Assembly (NCBI GenBank): GCA_014841835.1 | Contig: JACYUQ010000001.1 | Location: 310,001-374,000, forward strand | Length of the DNA: 64,000 bases | Direction: 5' to 3' | From: Oxalobacteraceae sp. CFBP 13730 | Lineage (GTDB): Bacteria > Pseudomonadota > Gammaproteobacteria > Burkholderiales > Burkholderiaceae_D | In this document: positions 24,643-33,085 of the stretch, in pieces | Layout of the letters: each line of letters begins with the position of its first letter | Numbering within the stretch: position 1 is the stretch's first letter | Notes under the pieces: model-generated | Seen by the model: only the letters and a program-made list of their open reading frames with translations | Told to the model about the DNA's origin: nothing | The model's database searches: none | Position numbers and translations under genes: made by a program

Positions 24643-26853
24643 ATGCTCGCAACACTTGAACGGATTGATCCCCACAGCGACAAGATCGACCTGCTGGTCG
24701 AGCTCGTCTGCCATCTGCGCCCGCGCCAGCGTTGGGTATGGCAAACGGCCGATGACCCGGCGCAGGCCGTGCGTACGCTGACCCAGCTCCTCAAGGGAAA
24801 TCCCGACCAGGCATGGGCGCTGCGCCGCTACATCACCACGCTGCTCGAAAAACGCCGGCATACCAGCCTGTACAGCGACATCGGCATCCTGTCGAACGAC
24901 GGTTTCGTCACCGAACTGAAAAGCCGCATCACGTACCGCTTCCTGCCGCCTGCGCTGGAAGACCTGTACCTGTCCGATGCGCTCGACCAGGTGCTGTACC
25001 GCCAGGACGATTACGCCTGGATCCGCGCGGTACCCGACACCGACTGGATGACCCTGTTCCACGTGATCGAAAGCGCCCCGGTGCCGGCGGACGGGAATCC
25101 CGGCCGCGCGCGCGTGGTTACGCTCAAGGGCTTGCTCGATGCGATCCGCACGCTGTCGTGTCGCGTCTGCGCGCTGGGTCTGGAACCGCGCCTCGTGCAC
25201 AGCTACAGCCAGATCGAGAACTTCGATTCGCCGTTCCTGATGCAGAACATCGAGGTCAACCGTTACCTCGATGAATACGCACGTTACCTGAACGGCGATA
25301 TCGCGCGCCCGGACGATGCGCGCCACCTGCTCGTGATGCTCGACCAGTGCGAAGACGTCGTGCTCAAGATCCGGCGCCTGGCGCTGAGCAGCGGTACCAG
25401 CATCGCCCTGACCTATCTGCTGGTCGCGCTGCAGCAAAGTATCGACCGCCTGCAGAAACTGCTGTTCCTGGTGGATGTGCCGGAGACCGCCGAGACCGAT
25501 GACACGCAGGTCGACCCGGCCGCCGCAACCCAGGGGGTGCTGAGCGCCATGAGCGCGACGGCAACGCCACCACAGGCTGCGACGGCGCCTGCGACGACAG
25601 CCACAACGCTCACGGCGCAAGGCAGCGTTGCCGTCATCACCGACCAGCCGGCGCCTGAACTGGGGCCGCGCGAGCGCGCCGTGATCGAACTGGCCGAGGA
25701 ACTGATCGAAGCGCACAACACCAAGTACCAGGTGACGAACCTGGTGCGCGACAACGTCGACCTGCTGGCGCGCAATGTCACCGAAAACGCCAGCCGCACC
25801 GGCGAGCACTACATCGCCGAAGATCGCAAGGGCCTGCGCAAGATGCTGTGGTCGTCGTCCGGCGCCGGCTTCATCGTCGGCTTCATGGCACTGCTCAAGA
25901 TCCTGCTGGGCTATCTGCATTCGCCGCCACTGGTCCAGGCATTCTTGTTCAGCATGAATTACTCGTTCGGCTTCGTGCTGATCCACATGCTGCACTTCAC
26001 CGTCGCGACCAAGCAGCCGGCCATGACGGCCCAGCGTATTGCTGCTTCGCTGCACCGTTCGGCAACGGGCCGTGGCCTGGACGTCGACCGGCTTGCAGAG
26101 CTCGTCAATAAAGTGTTCCGCACCCAGATGGTGGCGGTGCTCGGCAACGTGCTGGTCGCGTTCCCGGTGGCCTGGGCCATTGCCGAAGGCGTGCGCTGGT
26201 ACCGGGGCGAGCATCTGGTCGATCCGATCAAGGCGCTGCACCTGCTGAACGAGATCGACCCTGTCAACAGCCCTGCCCTGTTCTATGCGGCAGTGGCCGG
26301 CGTCTGGCTGTTCGTGGCCGGCCTGGTCTCGGGCTACTACGACAACAAGGCGCTGTACACCCGCATGGGCCAGCGCGTGCAGCAGTTGCGCGGCTTGCGC
26401 ACGCTGCTGGGTCCGGCACGGCTGGCGCGCCTGGGCGCGTATGTCGAGAACAACCTCGGTGGCCTGATGGGTAACTTCTTCTTCGGTATCCTGCTTGGCA
26501 CCACCGGCACGGTCGGCTTCCTGCTGGGCCTGCCGATCGATATCCGTCACATCACGTTCTCGGCCGCCAATTTCGCGACCGCGCTGGTGGCGCTCGACTA
26601 CCAGATGACGTTGCCGCAGATTCTCAACGCGACGGCTGGCGTACTGCTGATCGGCACGATCAACCTCTTGGTCAGCTTCGGCCTGGCGCTCTGGGTTGCC
26701 CTGCGCGCACGCAAGATCCGTTTCAAGCGCGGCATCCTGCTGGTGCAGGCACTGGGCCGCCGCTTCGCTTACTCACCGGTCGAGTTCTTCCTCGGCCCCA
26801 AGCACCGCCAACTGGCGCCCCCCGACTCCGACCCCGCACGAGGACCAAAATGA
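24643..26853 (+). CDS. 'Site-specific recombinase' (Gcr-like) family polytopic membrane protein
   Basis: 736 residues from ATG 24643; no clear ribosome site, so the start is the best of several. The first ~450 residues are helical and soluble (RQRWVWQTADDP..., LYRQDDYAWIRAVPDTDWM), with a Thr/Ala-rich low-complexity stretch near residues 290-330. About seven hydrophobic segments follow from residue ~405 to 690 (GFIVGFMALLKILLGYL, NNLGGLMGNFFFGILLG, LLIGTINLLVSFGLALWVAL). The family is annotated as site-specific recombinase after Neisseria Gcr, but no recombinase motif is seen and a membrane role is more plausible. The stop overlaps the next start by 4 bases. Confidence 0.78.
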   Translation: MLATLERIDPHSDKIDLLVELVCHLRPRQRWVWQTADDPAQAVRTLTQLLKGNPDQAWALRRYITTLLEKRRHTSLYSDIGILSNDGFVTELKSRITYRFLPPALEDLYLSDALDQVLYRQDDYAWIRAVPDTDWMTLFHVIESAPVPADGNPGRARVVTLKGLLDAIRTLSCRVCALGLEPRLVHSYSQIENFDSPFLMQNIEVNRYLDEYARYLNGDIARPDDARHLLVMLDQCEDVVLKIRRLALSSGTSIALTYLLVALQQSIDRLQKLLFLVDVPETAETDDTQVDPAAATQGVLSAMSATATPPQAATAPATTATTLTAQGSVAVITDQPAPELGPRERAVIELAEELIEAHNTKYQVTNLVRDNVDLLARNVTENASRTGEHYIAEDRKGLRKMLWSSSGAGFIVGFMALLKILLGYLHSPPLVQAFLFSMNYSFGFVLIHMLHFTVATKQPAMTAQRIAASLHRSATGRGLDVDRLAELVNKVFRTQMVAVLGNVLVAFPVAWAIAEGVRWYRGEHLVDPIKALHLLNEIDPVNSPALFYAAVAGVWLFVAGLVSGYYDNKALYTRMGQRVQQLRGLRTLLGPARLARLGAYVENNLGGLMGNFFFGILLGTTGTVGFLLGLPIDIRHITFSAANFATALVALDYQMTLPQILNATAGVLLIGTINLLVSFGLALWVALRARKIRFKRGILLVQALGRRFAYSPVEFFLGPKHRQLAPPDSDPARGPK

Positions 26854-28238
26854 TCAAGAAGCGCTTCGCCACCTGGTGTGCCATCGCCGCTCTCGCCTGC
26901 GCGGTGAGCGCATGCAAGACGCTGCCCGATGCGAGCACCATGACCGGCACGCCTTCGCAGTCCACGCCGACGGTCACGAACCAGCACGGCGAACTCAAGC
27001 AGAAACAGGCCGCGGCGCTGTTCAAACGGCGCTGGGCACGCGCGTCGGCGGACCTCAAGGGGCTGGCGGTGCTGGAGGAACAGGCCACCGGCGTCCCGAT
27101 GATCGCCGGCAATGCCGTCACGCTGCTATTTGATGGCCCGGCGACGATGCGCGCGATGATGGAATCGGCGCGCGGGGCGAAGACATCGATCAACCTGGAA
27201 ACCTATATCTTCGACCATGACGAGATCGGCGGGCAGTTCGCCGAGATCCTGATCGAAAAACGGCGCCAGGGCGTGGTCGTCAATGTCGTGGTCGACGGGG
27301 TCGGAACGCTGTCCACGCCGAAGGAGTTCTTCGACCGCCTGCGCCAGGCCGGCGTCAATGTGCTGGTCTTCAATCCGGTGGACCCGACCAAGCGGCCCGG
27401 CAAATGGGCGCTGAACAACCGCGATCACCGCAAGATCATGATTGTCGATGGCCTCGTGGCCTTCACCGGCGGCATCAACATCAGCAGCACGTACGCCAAC
27501 AGCTCGCTGTTTCGCTCGAAGAAACGGCCGGACGACGTGAGCAAGGATAAAGTGGGCTGGCGCGATACCCACATCAAGATCGAAGGGCCAGCGGTCGGCG
27601 CGCTGCAATGGGCGTTCATCGACAACTGGGTGCACCAGGATGCGGGTGAGTTGCCGGAAATTGATTACTTCCCGAAACTGGCGCCGGCAGGCGACAAGGT
27701 CGTGCGCGTGCTGGCCACGTCGCCGGACCACGATTCGACGATCTACAAATCGCTGGTCATCGCCATTGGCGAATCGAAGAAATCGATCCATCTGACGGCC
27801 GCCTACTTCGTGCCGGACCGCCAGATCGTCGACAGCCTGATCGCCGCGGCCAAACGGGGCGTGGACGTGCAGCTGGTGCTGCCGGGCGTGTCGGATCACG
27901 GCTTCATCCGGCATGCGGGCGAGTCGTTCTACGAAGAGCTGCTCGAGGGCGGCGTGCGCATCCACCAGTTGCAGGTGGCCGTGTTGCATGCCAAGACCAC
28001 GGTGATCGATGGCATGTGGTCGTCGATCGGTTCGGCCAATATCGACCGCCGCAGCTTCATCCACAACTATGAAGTCAATGTGGTCGTGCTGGACCCCGCC
28101 TTCGGGCGCGACATGGAGGCCGCGTTTCGGGACGACGTGGTCCATTCGAAGGAAATCAAGCTCGACGCCTGGAAGCGGCGGCCATGGTCGGACCGCCTGC
28201 GTGAGGCGATGGCGCGCATGACCGAATACTGGATCTGA
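26850..28238 (+). CDS. Phospholipase D-family cardiolipin synthase-like lipoprotein
   Basis: 462 residues with overlapping ATGA start. A signal with lipobox AVSACK (Cys near 24) suggests a lipoprotein. Two HKD motifs are present, HRKIMIVDG near residue 193 and HAKTTVIDG near 381, each followed by the Gly-Ser/Gly-Asn part (GGINIS, GSANIDRRS). The pair is the active site of cardiolipin synthases, which transfer phosphatidyl groups. It probably makes cardiolipin from phosphatidylglycerol or acts as another transphosphatidylase. Translation looks coupled to the Gcr-like gene. Confidence 0.88.
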   Translation: MIKKRFATWCAIAALACAVSACKTLPDASTMTGTPSQSTPTVTNQHGELKQKQAAALFKRRWARASADLKGLAVLEEQATGVPMIAGNAVTLLFDGPATMRAMMESARGAKTSINLETYIFDHDEIGGQFAEILIEKRRQGVVVNVVVDGVGTLSTPKEFFDRLRQAGVNVLVFNPVDPTKRPGKWALNNRDHRKIMIVDGLVAFTGGINISSTYANSSLFRSKKRPDDVSKDKVGWRDTHIKIEGPAVGALQWAFIDNWVHQDAGELPEIDYFPKLAPAGDKVVRVLATSPDHDSTIYKSLVIAIGESKKSIHLTAAYFVPDRQIVDSLIAAAKRGVDVQLVLPGVSDHGFIRHAGESFYEELLEGGVRIHQLQVAVLHAKTTVIDGMWSSIGSANIDRRSFIHNYEVNVVVLDPAFGRDMEAAFRDDVVHSKEIKLDAWKRRPWSDRLREAMARMTEYWI

Positions 28239-28253
28239 GCACCGGGCGGCGCG

Positions 28254-29090
28254 TCAGATCCCCGCTGCCAGCATGCCGTCGGTGTGCGGGGACCAGACGC
28301 TGCCTGCCTGCATGAACTTTTCGGTCGTGATCACTTCAAACTTGCCGCCGACCGCATCCCAGCCATAGCGGTCGATCTCGACCCGGTGCGCCTCTACTCT
28401 GACCACGTTGAACGAGTTCACTTCGCCGCGCCCGCGCGTCGAAGTGGCCGTGCCGGCCTGGATCACCAGGGCCGCATACGCATCGATCTGGTAGCGCGCC
28501 GCCGTGCTGCCGGCGTGGCTGGCGTGCATGTGCCCGGCCATCAGGATATCCACGCCGGTCTCGGCAAACACTTCCATCGCCAGTGGCGCGCGCACGACCA
28601 GGTCGCGTTTCTCGAAATGGTCGGGCAAATCGAACGGGTGGTGCGTGACGACGATGCGCGTGATGTCCGGGGCGAGGCCACTGAGACGCTCGCGCAGCGC
28701 GGCGATCTGCTCATGGCTGACGCGTCCATCCTTGATCGTCAGCGAGCGCGCGGTGTTGACGCCCACGACGGCGATCTCGTCGTCGATGAAGACCGGCTCG
28801 AGATCGTCCGTGATGTAGCGGCGGTAACGCGACAGCGGCCGGGCGAAACGGCGCAGCACGTTGTACAGCGAGATATCGTGGTTACCCGGTACGACGATCT
28901 GCGGCCCCGGCAGCGAATCGAGAAACGCGCGCGCTTCTTCGAATTCCTCCACCTTGGCACGCTGGGTCAGATCGCCCGAAATGACGACGACGTCGGCCGC
29001 GATCGCGTGCACGAGCTCGCGCAGCGGGCCCAGCAGGGCTTGGTCGACGCGGCCAAAGTGCAGGTCGGACAGGTGAATGAGAGTGCGCAT
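28254..29090 (-). CDS. Calcineurin-type metallophosphoesterase
   Basis: 278 residues. All five motifs are in order: DLHFG, GDLTQR, GNHD, HHPF and GHMH (residues ~9, 40, 69, 172, 203). The dimetal site is complete, so it should be an active phosphodiesterase or phosphatase. No signal peptide. Its neighbour upstream, a PAP2 phosphatase, and the convergent cardiolipin synthase-like gene suggest phospholipid headgroup metabolism, by context only. Confidence 0.88.
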   Translation of the reverse strand: MRTLIHLSDLHFGRVDQALLGPLRELVHAIAADVVVISGDLTQRAKVEEFEEARAFLDSLPGPQIVVPGNHDISLYNVLRRFARPLSRYRRYITDDLEPVFIDDEIAVVGVNTARSLTIKDGRVSHEQIAALRERLSGLAPDITRIVVTHHPFDLPDHFEKRDLVVRAPLAMEVFAETGVDILMAGHMHASHAGSTAARYQIDAYAALVIQAGTATSTRGRGEVNSFNVVRVEAHRVEIDRYGWDAVGGKFEVITTEKFMQAGSVWSPHTDGMLAAGI

Positions 29091-29101
29091 CGAAAAATTC
29101 C

Positions 29102-29851
29102 TTACATGTCTTGGGGTGAAGCCGCGCCGGACTGGCGCCGCTCACGGGCACGGCGGCGGCGATTCAGGGTGGCGGTGCCGCTGATGCAGATCGCAAGCCA
29201 GCCGCAGCCTTCCACCAGCGCGGCGAGGATGTCGGTGAGATAGTGCGCGCCGAGATACATGCGCGAGAACGCCACGGCGCCGATCATCAGTGCCGCCAGC
29301 ACGAACGGCAGCACCCTGCCCGGCCAAGTGCGGGCATGGCGCGCGAAGTAGCAGGCCAGCACGCCGTACAGCACGGTGGCAGCCATCGTATGCCCGCTCG
29401 GGAAACTGTAAGTGGTCAAGGTGACGATCGGCTCGTCGAAATGGGGCCGCGCGCGTTCGAACGTGTGCTTGAGCGCGACATTGAGCAGCATGCCGCCTGG
29501 CACGCTGGCGATCACTGCGATCGTCCAGTAACGATGGCCGCTGCGATACACCCACAGCGCCGCGCAGAAGGCCATGACGAGGATTCCGGGTGTGCTGTGC
29601 ACGTTGGTGAGAAGCAGCAATGCGTCGCGCAGCAGCCCGCCCTGGCGCGCGTGCAGGTGCAGCCAGTTGGCGATCTCGGCGTCGAATTGCGTGATCGGCG
29701 CACCGGCCACGACGGCGCCGGCAAGCTGGGCGAACACCGCCATGGCCGCGAGCAGCAGCGCCACGCCGATGGTCAGGTGCAGCCCGTATTCGCCTTCCGG
29801 CGAGAAGCGGTTGGCGGCAAAGCGCTGGAGTCGGGGCAGTGTTTTGGTCAT
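29102..29851 (-). CDS. PAP2-family membrane phosphatase
   Basis: 249 residues from ATG 29851. About six membrane helices with the three-part phosphatase signature: KHTFERARP, PSGH and SRMYLGAHYLTD. Members remove phosphate from phosphatidic acid, PGP or undecaprenyl diphosphate on the outer face of the inner membrane. The gene is 11 bases upstream of the metallophosphoesterase gene, so they are probably co-transcribed. Its promoter faces the tandem LexA boxes that serve the divergent small gene. Confidence 0.9.
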   Translation of the reverse strand: MTKTLPRLQRFAANRFSPEGEYGLHLTIGVALLLAAMAVFAQLAGAVVAGAPITQFDAEIANWLHLHARQGGLLRDALLLLTNVHSTPGILVMAFCAALWVYRSGHRYWTIAVIASVPGGMLLNVALKHTFERARPHFDEPIVTLTTYSFPSGHTMAATVLYGVLACYFARHARTWPGRVLPFVLAALMIGAVAFSRMYLGAHYLTDILAALVEGCGWLAICISGTATLNRRRRARERRQSGAASPQDM

Positions 29852-29901
29852 GATGACGCGATTATGACTGACTTGGCGAAAATACCACACACGGCAAAAA
29901 G

Positions 29902-29953
29902 TACTGTATGCCCGAACAGTAACTGTTGATTCATACAGTGGTTGTGGTATTCT
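29902..29953 (+). promoter_or_regulatory. Two tandem LexA (SOS) boxes with overlapping promoter
   Basis: Box 1 at 29902-29921 is TACTGT-N8-ACAGTA, a full match to the LexA core CTGT-N8-ACAG with both outer bases. Box 2 at 29923-29938 is CTGT-N8-ACAG and starts 19 bases after box 1, close to two helical turns. Together they form a nested palindrome centred at 29921. A candidate promoter has -35 TTGATT at 29926-29931, inside box 2, and -10 TATTCT at 29948-29953 with a 16-base spacer, so bound LexA would block it. It drives the gene at 29992; it could also affect the divergent PAP2 gene. Confidence 0.8.
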
Positions 29954-29991
29954 TACTTCACTGCATAACCACTCAATACGAGGAAACGAAC

Positions 29992-30204
29992 ATGACCACG
30001 CTCAACAGCTCTTTTGGTATGGAACACGCCCCGACCCCTTTCATGGTCCGCATTGGCCGTCGTGAAATCCTGGTAACCCGCGACTTCCGCAAGCGTTTCT
30101 ATGCCGTCAATCCGGTCATGGAATGCGATACCGGCGTCGAAGCCGGCCATGTCGAGATCCTGCTGTTCCGCCGCTGGCTGGTCATCCTGTCGAAGGCGCA
30201 CTGA
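29992..30204 (+). CDS. Small protein of unknown function, likely SOS-regulated
   Basis: 70 residues with GAGGAAAC upstream; start at ATG 29992. Composition is basic, with a core FMVRIGRREILVTRDFRKRF and a hydrophobic C-terminal segment LLFRRWLVILSKAH. No signal peptide and no complete membrane helix. I do not recognise the family. The tandem LexA boxes 54-90 bases upstream make it a probable DNA-damage response gene; a cell-division inhibitor, recombination modulator or toxin-like role is possible but unsupported. There is no error-prone polymerase or lexA gene nearby. Confidence 0.7.
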   Translation: MTTLNSSFGMEHAPTPFMVRIGRREILVTRDFRKRFYAVNPVMECDTGVEAGHVEILLFRRWLVILSKAH

Positions 30205-30313
30205 GCTTCGTCAGCGCCGGCGCAGAAACCGCATAAGGTTGCTTGAATTTATTCGTTTTGTTTCTACAGGCAGAGACCGTACGCTACCGTCTCCAACCTA
30301 GAGAAAGATAACA

Positions 30314-31315
30314 ATGCTTCGCAAAACCTTCATCAGCTCGCTGGCAGCCCTGACCCTTCTGGCGCACGCGCCTGCATTTGCTGCCGACATCAGCCTGCTC
30401 AACGTATCTTATGATCCGACGCGCGAGCTGTACCACGAGTTCGACGCGGCATTTGCCAAGCACTGGAAAGCCAAAACCGGCGACAACGTCACGATCAAGC
30501 AGTCGCACGGCGGCTCGGGCAAGCAGGCGCGCTCGGTGATCGACGGCCTGCAGGCCGACGTCGTCACCCTCGCACTGGCGTACGACATCGATGCCATCCG
30601 CGACAAGGGCCTGATCAACCCGGGCTGGGAAAAAAAACTCAACTACCGCAGCGCGCCGTACACGTCGACCATCGTGTTCCTGGTACGCAAAGGCAATCCA
30701 AAACAGATCCGCGACTGGGGCGACCTCGTCAAACCGGGCGTGTCGGTGATCACCCCGAATCCGAAGACCTCGGGTGGCGCCCGCTGGAACCACCTGGCGG
30801 CATACGGCTACGCGCTGCGCCAGCCGGGCGGCACCGATGCCAAGGCACGCGACTACCTGGCGCGCCTGTACAAGAACGTGCCGGTGCTCGACTCGGGCGC
30901 CCGCGGCGCCACCACCACGTTCGTCGAGCGCGGCATCGGCGACGTGCTGCTGGCGTGGGAAAACGAAGCGCTGCTGGCACTGCGCGAACTGGGCCCGGAC
31001 AAGTTCGAGATCGTCGCCCCGTCGGTCAGCATCCTGGCCGAGCCGCCGGTGGCCGTGGTCGACAAGAACGTCGACAGGCGCGGCACCCGTCCGGTGGCGC
31101 AGGCCTATCTCGAGTTCCTGTACGGCGACCAGGGCCAGGAAATCGTCGCCAAGAACTACTACCGTCCGTCGGTCGACAAGTTCGCCAAGAAATACGCGTC
31201 GCAGTTCCCGCAGATCAAGCTGTTCCAGATCAGCGATTTTGGCGGCTGGACCGCAGCCCAAAAAACACACTTTGCCGATGGCGGCGTGTTCGACCAGATC
31301 TACGCGAAGAAATAA
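30314..31315 (+). CDS. sbp: Sulfate-binding protein of an ABC transporter
   Basis: 333 residues with a signal peptide ending near residue 22 (APAFAADI). The periplasmic binding fold has the family motifs [58 protein letters not shown] and [20 protein letters not shown], which contribute the sulfate-binding residues. It captures sulfate or thiosulfate and passes it to CysTWA. No permease or ATPase genes are adjacent, so they must be elsewhere. A strong terminator follows. Confidence 0.93.
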   Translation: MLRKTFISSLAALTLLAHAPAFAADISLLNVSYDPTRELYHEFDAAFAKHWKAKTGDNVTIKQSHGGSGKQARSVIDGLQADVVTLALAYDIDAIRDKGLINPGWEKKLNYRSAPYTSTIVFLVRKGNPKQIRDWGDLVKPGVSVITPNPKTSGGARWNHLAAYGYALRQPGGTDAKARDYLARLYKNVPVLDSGARGATTTFVERGIGDVLLAWENEALLALRELGPDKFEIVAPSVSILAEPPVAVVDKNVDRRGTRPVAQAYLEFLYGDQGQEIVAKNYYRPSVDKFAKKYASQFPQIKLFQISDFGGWTAAQKTHFADGGVFDQIYAKK

Positions 31316-31358
31316 CTGATAGCAACTGCACGCGCCTGCCCCGGCGCAGTGTGCATGC

Positions 31359-31397
31359 AACGCCGTTCCCGCATCCTGTGGGCACGGCGTTTTTTTG
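31359..31397 (+). terminator. Intrinsic terminator after sbp
   Basis: AACGCCGT and ACGGCGTT pair with partial inner pairing (TCCC/GGGC) and are followed by seven Ts, about 45 bases past the stop codon. Confidence 0.88.
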
Positions 31398-31567
31398 TCC
31401 TGTGCTCACAGGCCGGAACGATTGCGTCACCCGCGCGCCACGATTTCGCTTGAAATATCACTATCGGATACGAAGTGATCATTTCACTAACTTATGGCTT
31501 GCCTCCGGCGTACGACGTGCCGCCGGGGGACGCCCTTACCGCCAACATCAGAGCAAAAGGATCACCC

Positions 31568-32590
31568 ATGTCAGTCAAGCTGAAACACATCAAGGAGCAA
31601 GTCATCGTCATCACGGGCGCTACCAGCGGCATCGGCCTGTCCACGGCGCGCATGGCGGCCGGGCAAGGCGCGAAGCTGGTACTGGCGGCACGCGCCGACG
31701 ACGCGCTCGCCCATCTGGCCGAAGAACTCGGGACGCTGGGCGCCGAGGTGGTCACCGTCACGGCAGACGTCGGTAATGCCGACGACGTGGCGCGTATTGG
31801 CGACGCCGCCATCGAGCGTTTCGGCCGCATCGACACCTGGATCAACAATGCTGGCATCTCGATCTTCGGTCGCCTGGAAGATGTCTCGCCGGAAGACCAC
31901 CACCGCTTGTTCCAGACCAATTTCTGGGGTGTAGTCAATGGCTCACTGGAAGCGGTCAAGCGCATGAAGCTGCGTGGCGGTGGTGCCCTGATCAATCTGG
32001 GCAGTGAGCTGTCGGATCATGCGATCCCGCTGCAAGGCATGTACGCCGCGTCCAAGCACGCCGTCAAGGGCTTCACGGATTCGCTGCGCATGGAACTGGA
32101 GAAAGAAGGCGCACCGATGTCGGTCACGCTGATCAAGCCAACCGGGATCGACACGATGTTCGCCGTGCATGCGAAGAACTATATGGACAAGGAACCGAAG
32201 CTGCCAGCGCCCGTGTATGCGCCGGAGATTGTTGCGGATGCGATCCTGTACGCGGCCCAGCATCCGAAGCGCGACGTGTTTGTCGGCGGCGCATCGAAGT
32301 TCAATGCCACCGGTGCGCGCCTGCTGCCACGCGTGTTCGACAAATACCTGCAAGCGACGATGTTCAAGAATCAAAAGCTCGACATCGATACCGATCCGAG
32401 CCGGCGCGACGCCCTGCACAAGCCCGATTACACGCGCGAATTGCGCGAGCGCCAGGGTTCGCCGCACGATGTGATCGAACACAGCGAATACACGGCGGCA
32501 GCGCTGCGCTCGAAGTACATCACCACCGCCCTGCTGGGCGGCGGCGCCCTGTTAACGGCTTTCGCCCTGACCCGGCGGAGGACTCGCTAA
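31568..32590 (+). CDS. Short-chain dehydrogenase/reductase with C-terminal membrane anchor
   Basis: 340 residues from ATG 31568 (AAAGGA 6 bases upstream). The N-terminal Rossmann domain has TGATSGIG near residue 17, NNAGIS near 93, Ser142-type GSELSDH and the catalytic YAASKHAVKG. Beyond the usual ~250-residue SDR, the tail extends about 80 residues and ends in a hydrophobic helix and a basic stop (TTALLGGGALLTAFALTRRRTR), so it is probably tail-anchored. Substrate unknown. The 3' end overlaps the convergent gene by 39 bases. A dyad AGTGA-N5-TCACT lies upstream at 31474-31488. Confidence 0.85.
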   Translation: MSVKLKHIKEQVIVITGATSGIGLSTARMAAGQGAKLVLAARADDALAHLAEELGTLGAEVVTVTADVGNADDVARIGDAAIERFGRIDTWINNAGISIFGRLEDVSPEDHHRLFQTNFWGVVNGSLEAVKRMKLRGGGALINLGSELSDHAIPLQGMYAASKHAVKGFTDSLRMELEKEGAPMSVTLIKPTGIDTMFAVHAKNYMDKEPKLPAPVYAPEIVADAILYAAQHPKRDVFVGGASKFNATGARLLPRVFDKYLQATMFKNQKLDIDTDPSRRDALHKPDYTRELRERQGSPHDVIEHSEYTAAALRSKYITTALLGGGALLTAFALTRRRTR

Positions 32591-32986
32591 AAAGTCGGTG
32601 TCATCCTCGGTCAGTGGCAGATCGGGGATCGACTCGATGTGGTCGGTGTCAATGTCGGCGCCATCCCTGACGACGGCATCGCGACCGGCAGCGGCGCGTT
32701 CACCGGTGCCGCTGCGATCGCTGTCGCCCGAGAAATCGGCGTCGCCGACATCCGGTCCTGCTGTCTCGCCGGCGTGACCGGCTTCCAGGTCGGACGTGGT
32801 GCCGCCGTCGAAGTCGAGTGTCTGTTCGGGATCGATATTGGTGGCAAAGCCCGGGCCACCGACGACGTCGCTGCCGGTGTCCGACAAGTCGCTCGGGCCG
32901 AGCGCGTCAACGCCATGGCCCTTGCCCAGGCTGCGGTCTGGGGCTTCCGGGAAGTTATCCGGATCAAGTGTGCTGGTACCAGTCAT
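32552..32986 (-). CDS. Acidic, disordered hypothetical protein
   Basis: 144 residues, AGGAGACC upstream of the ATG. Very rich in Asp, Gly, Ser, Thr and Pro with almost no hydrophobic clusters; predicted disordered. No domain recognised. It overlaps the 3' end of the SDR gene tail to tail. The good ribosome site and the lack of any alternative gene on the other strand support coding, but only moderately. Confidence 0.5.
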   Translation of the reverse strand: MTGTSTLDPDNFPEAPDRSLGKGHGVDALGPSDLSDTGSDVVGGPGFATNIDPEQTLDFDGGTTSDLEAGHAGETAGPDVGDADFSGDSDRSGTGERAAAGRDAVVRDGADIDTDHIESIPDLPLTEDDTDFLASPPPGQGESR

Positions 32987-33085
32987 AAGGTCTCCTCAAT
33001 AGTTAATGAACCATGGAGACACATTACTGAATTTTGCCGATTCCTGTCGCAACGCACGGACGGCGCGCCTGCGAGCAGACAGGCA

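Noticed and set aside
24022..26550. 842-codon open frame on the minus strand opposite the Gcr-like gene
   Set aside because: It lies exactly opposite real genes and its product is rich in Gln, His and Arg, the usual sign of a shadow frame in high-GC DNA. No ribosome site or family match.
24643..26853. Reading the 'site-specific recombinase' label as DNA recombination
   Set aside because: No tyrosine or serine recombinase motif is visible and the C-terminal half is a polytopic membrane protein, so I report the family name only as a label.
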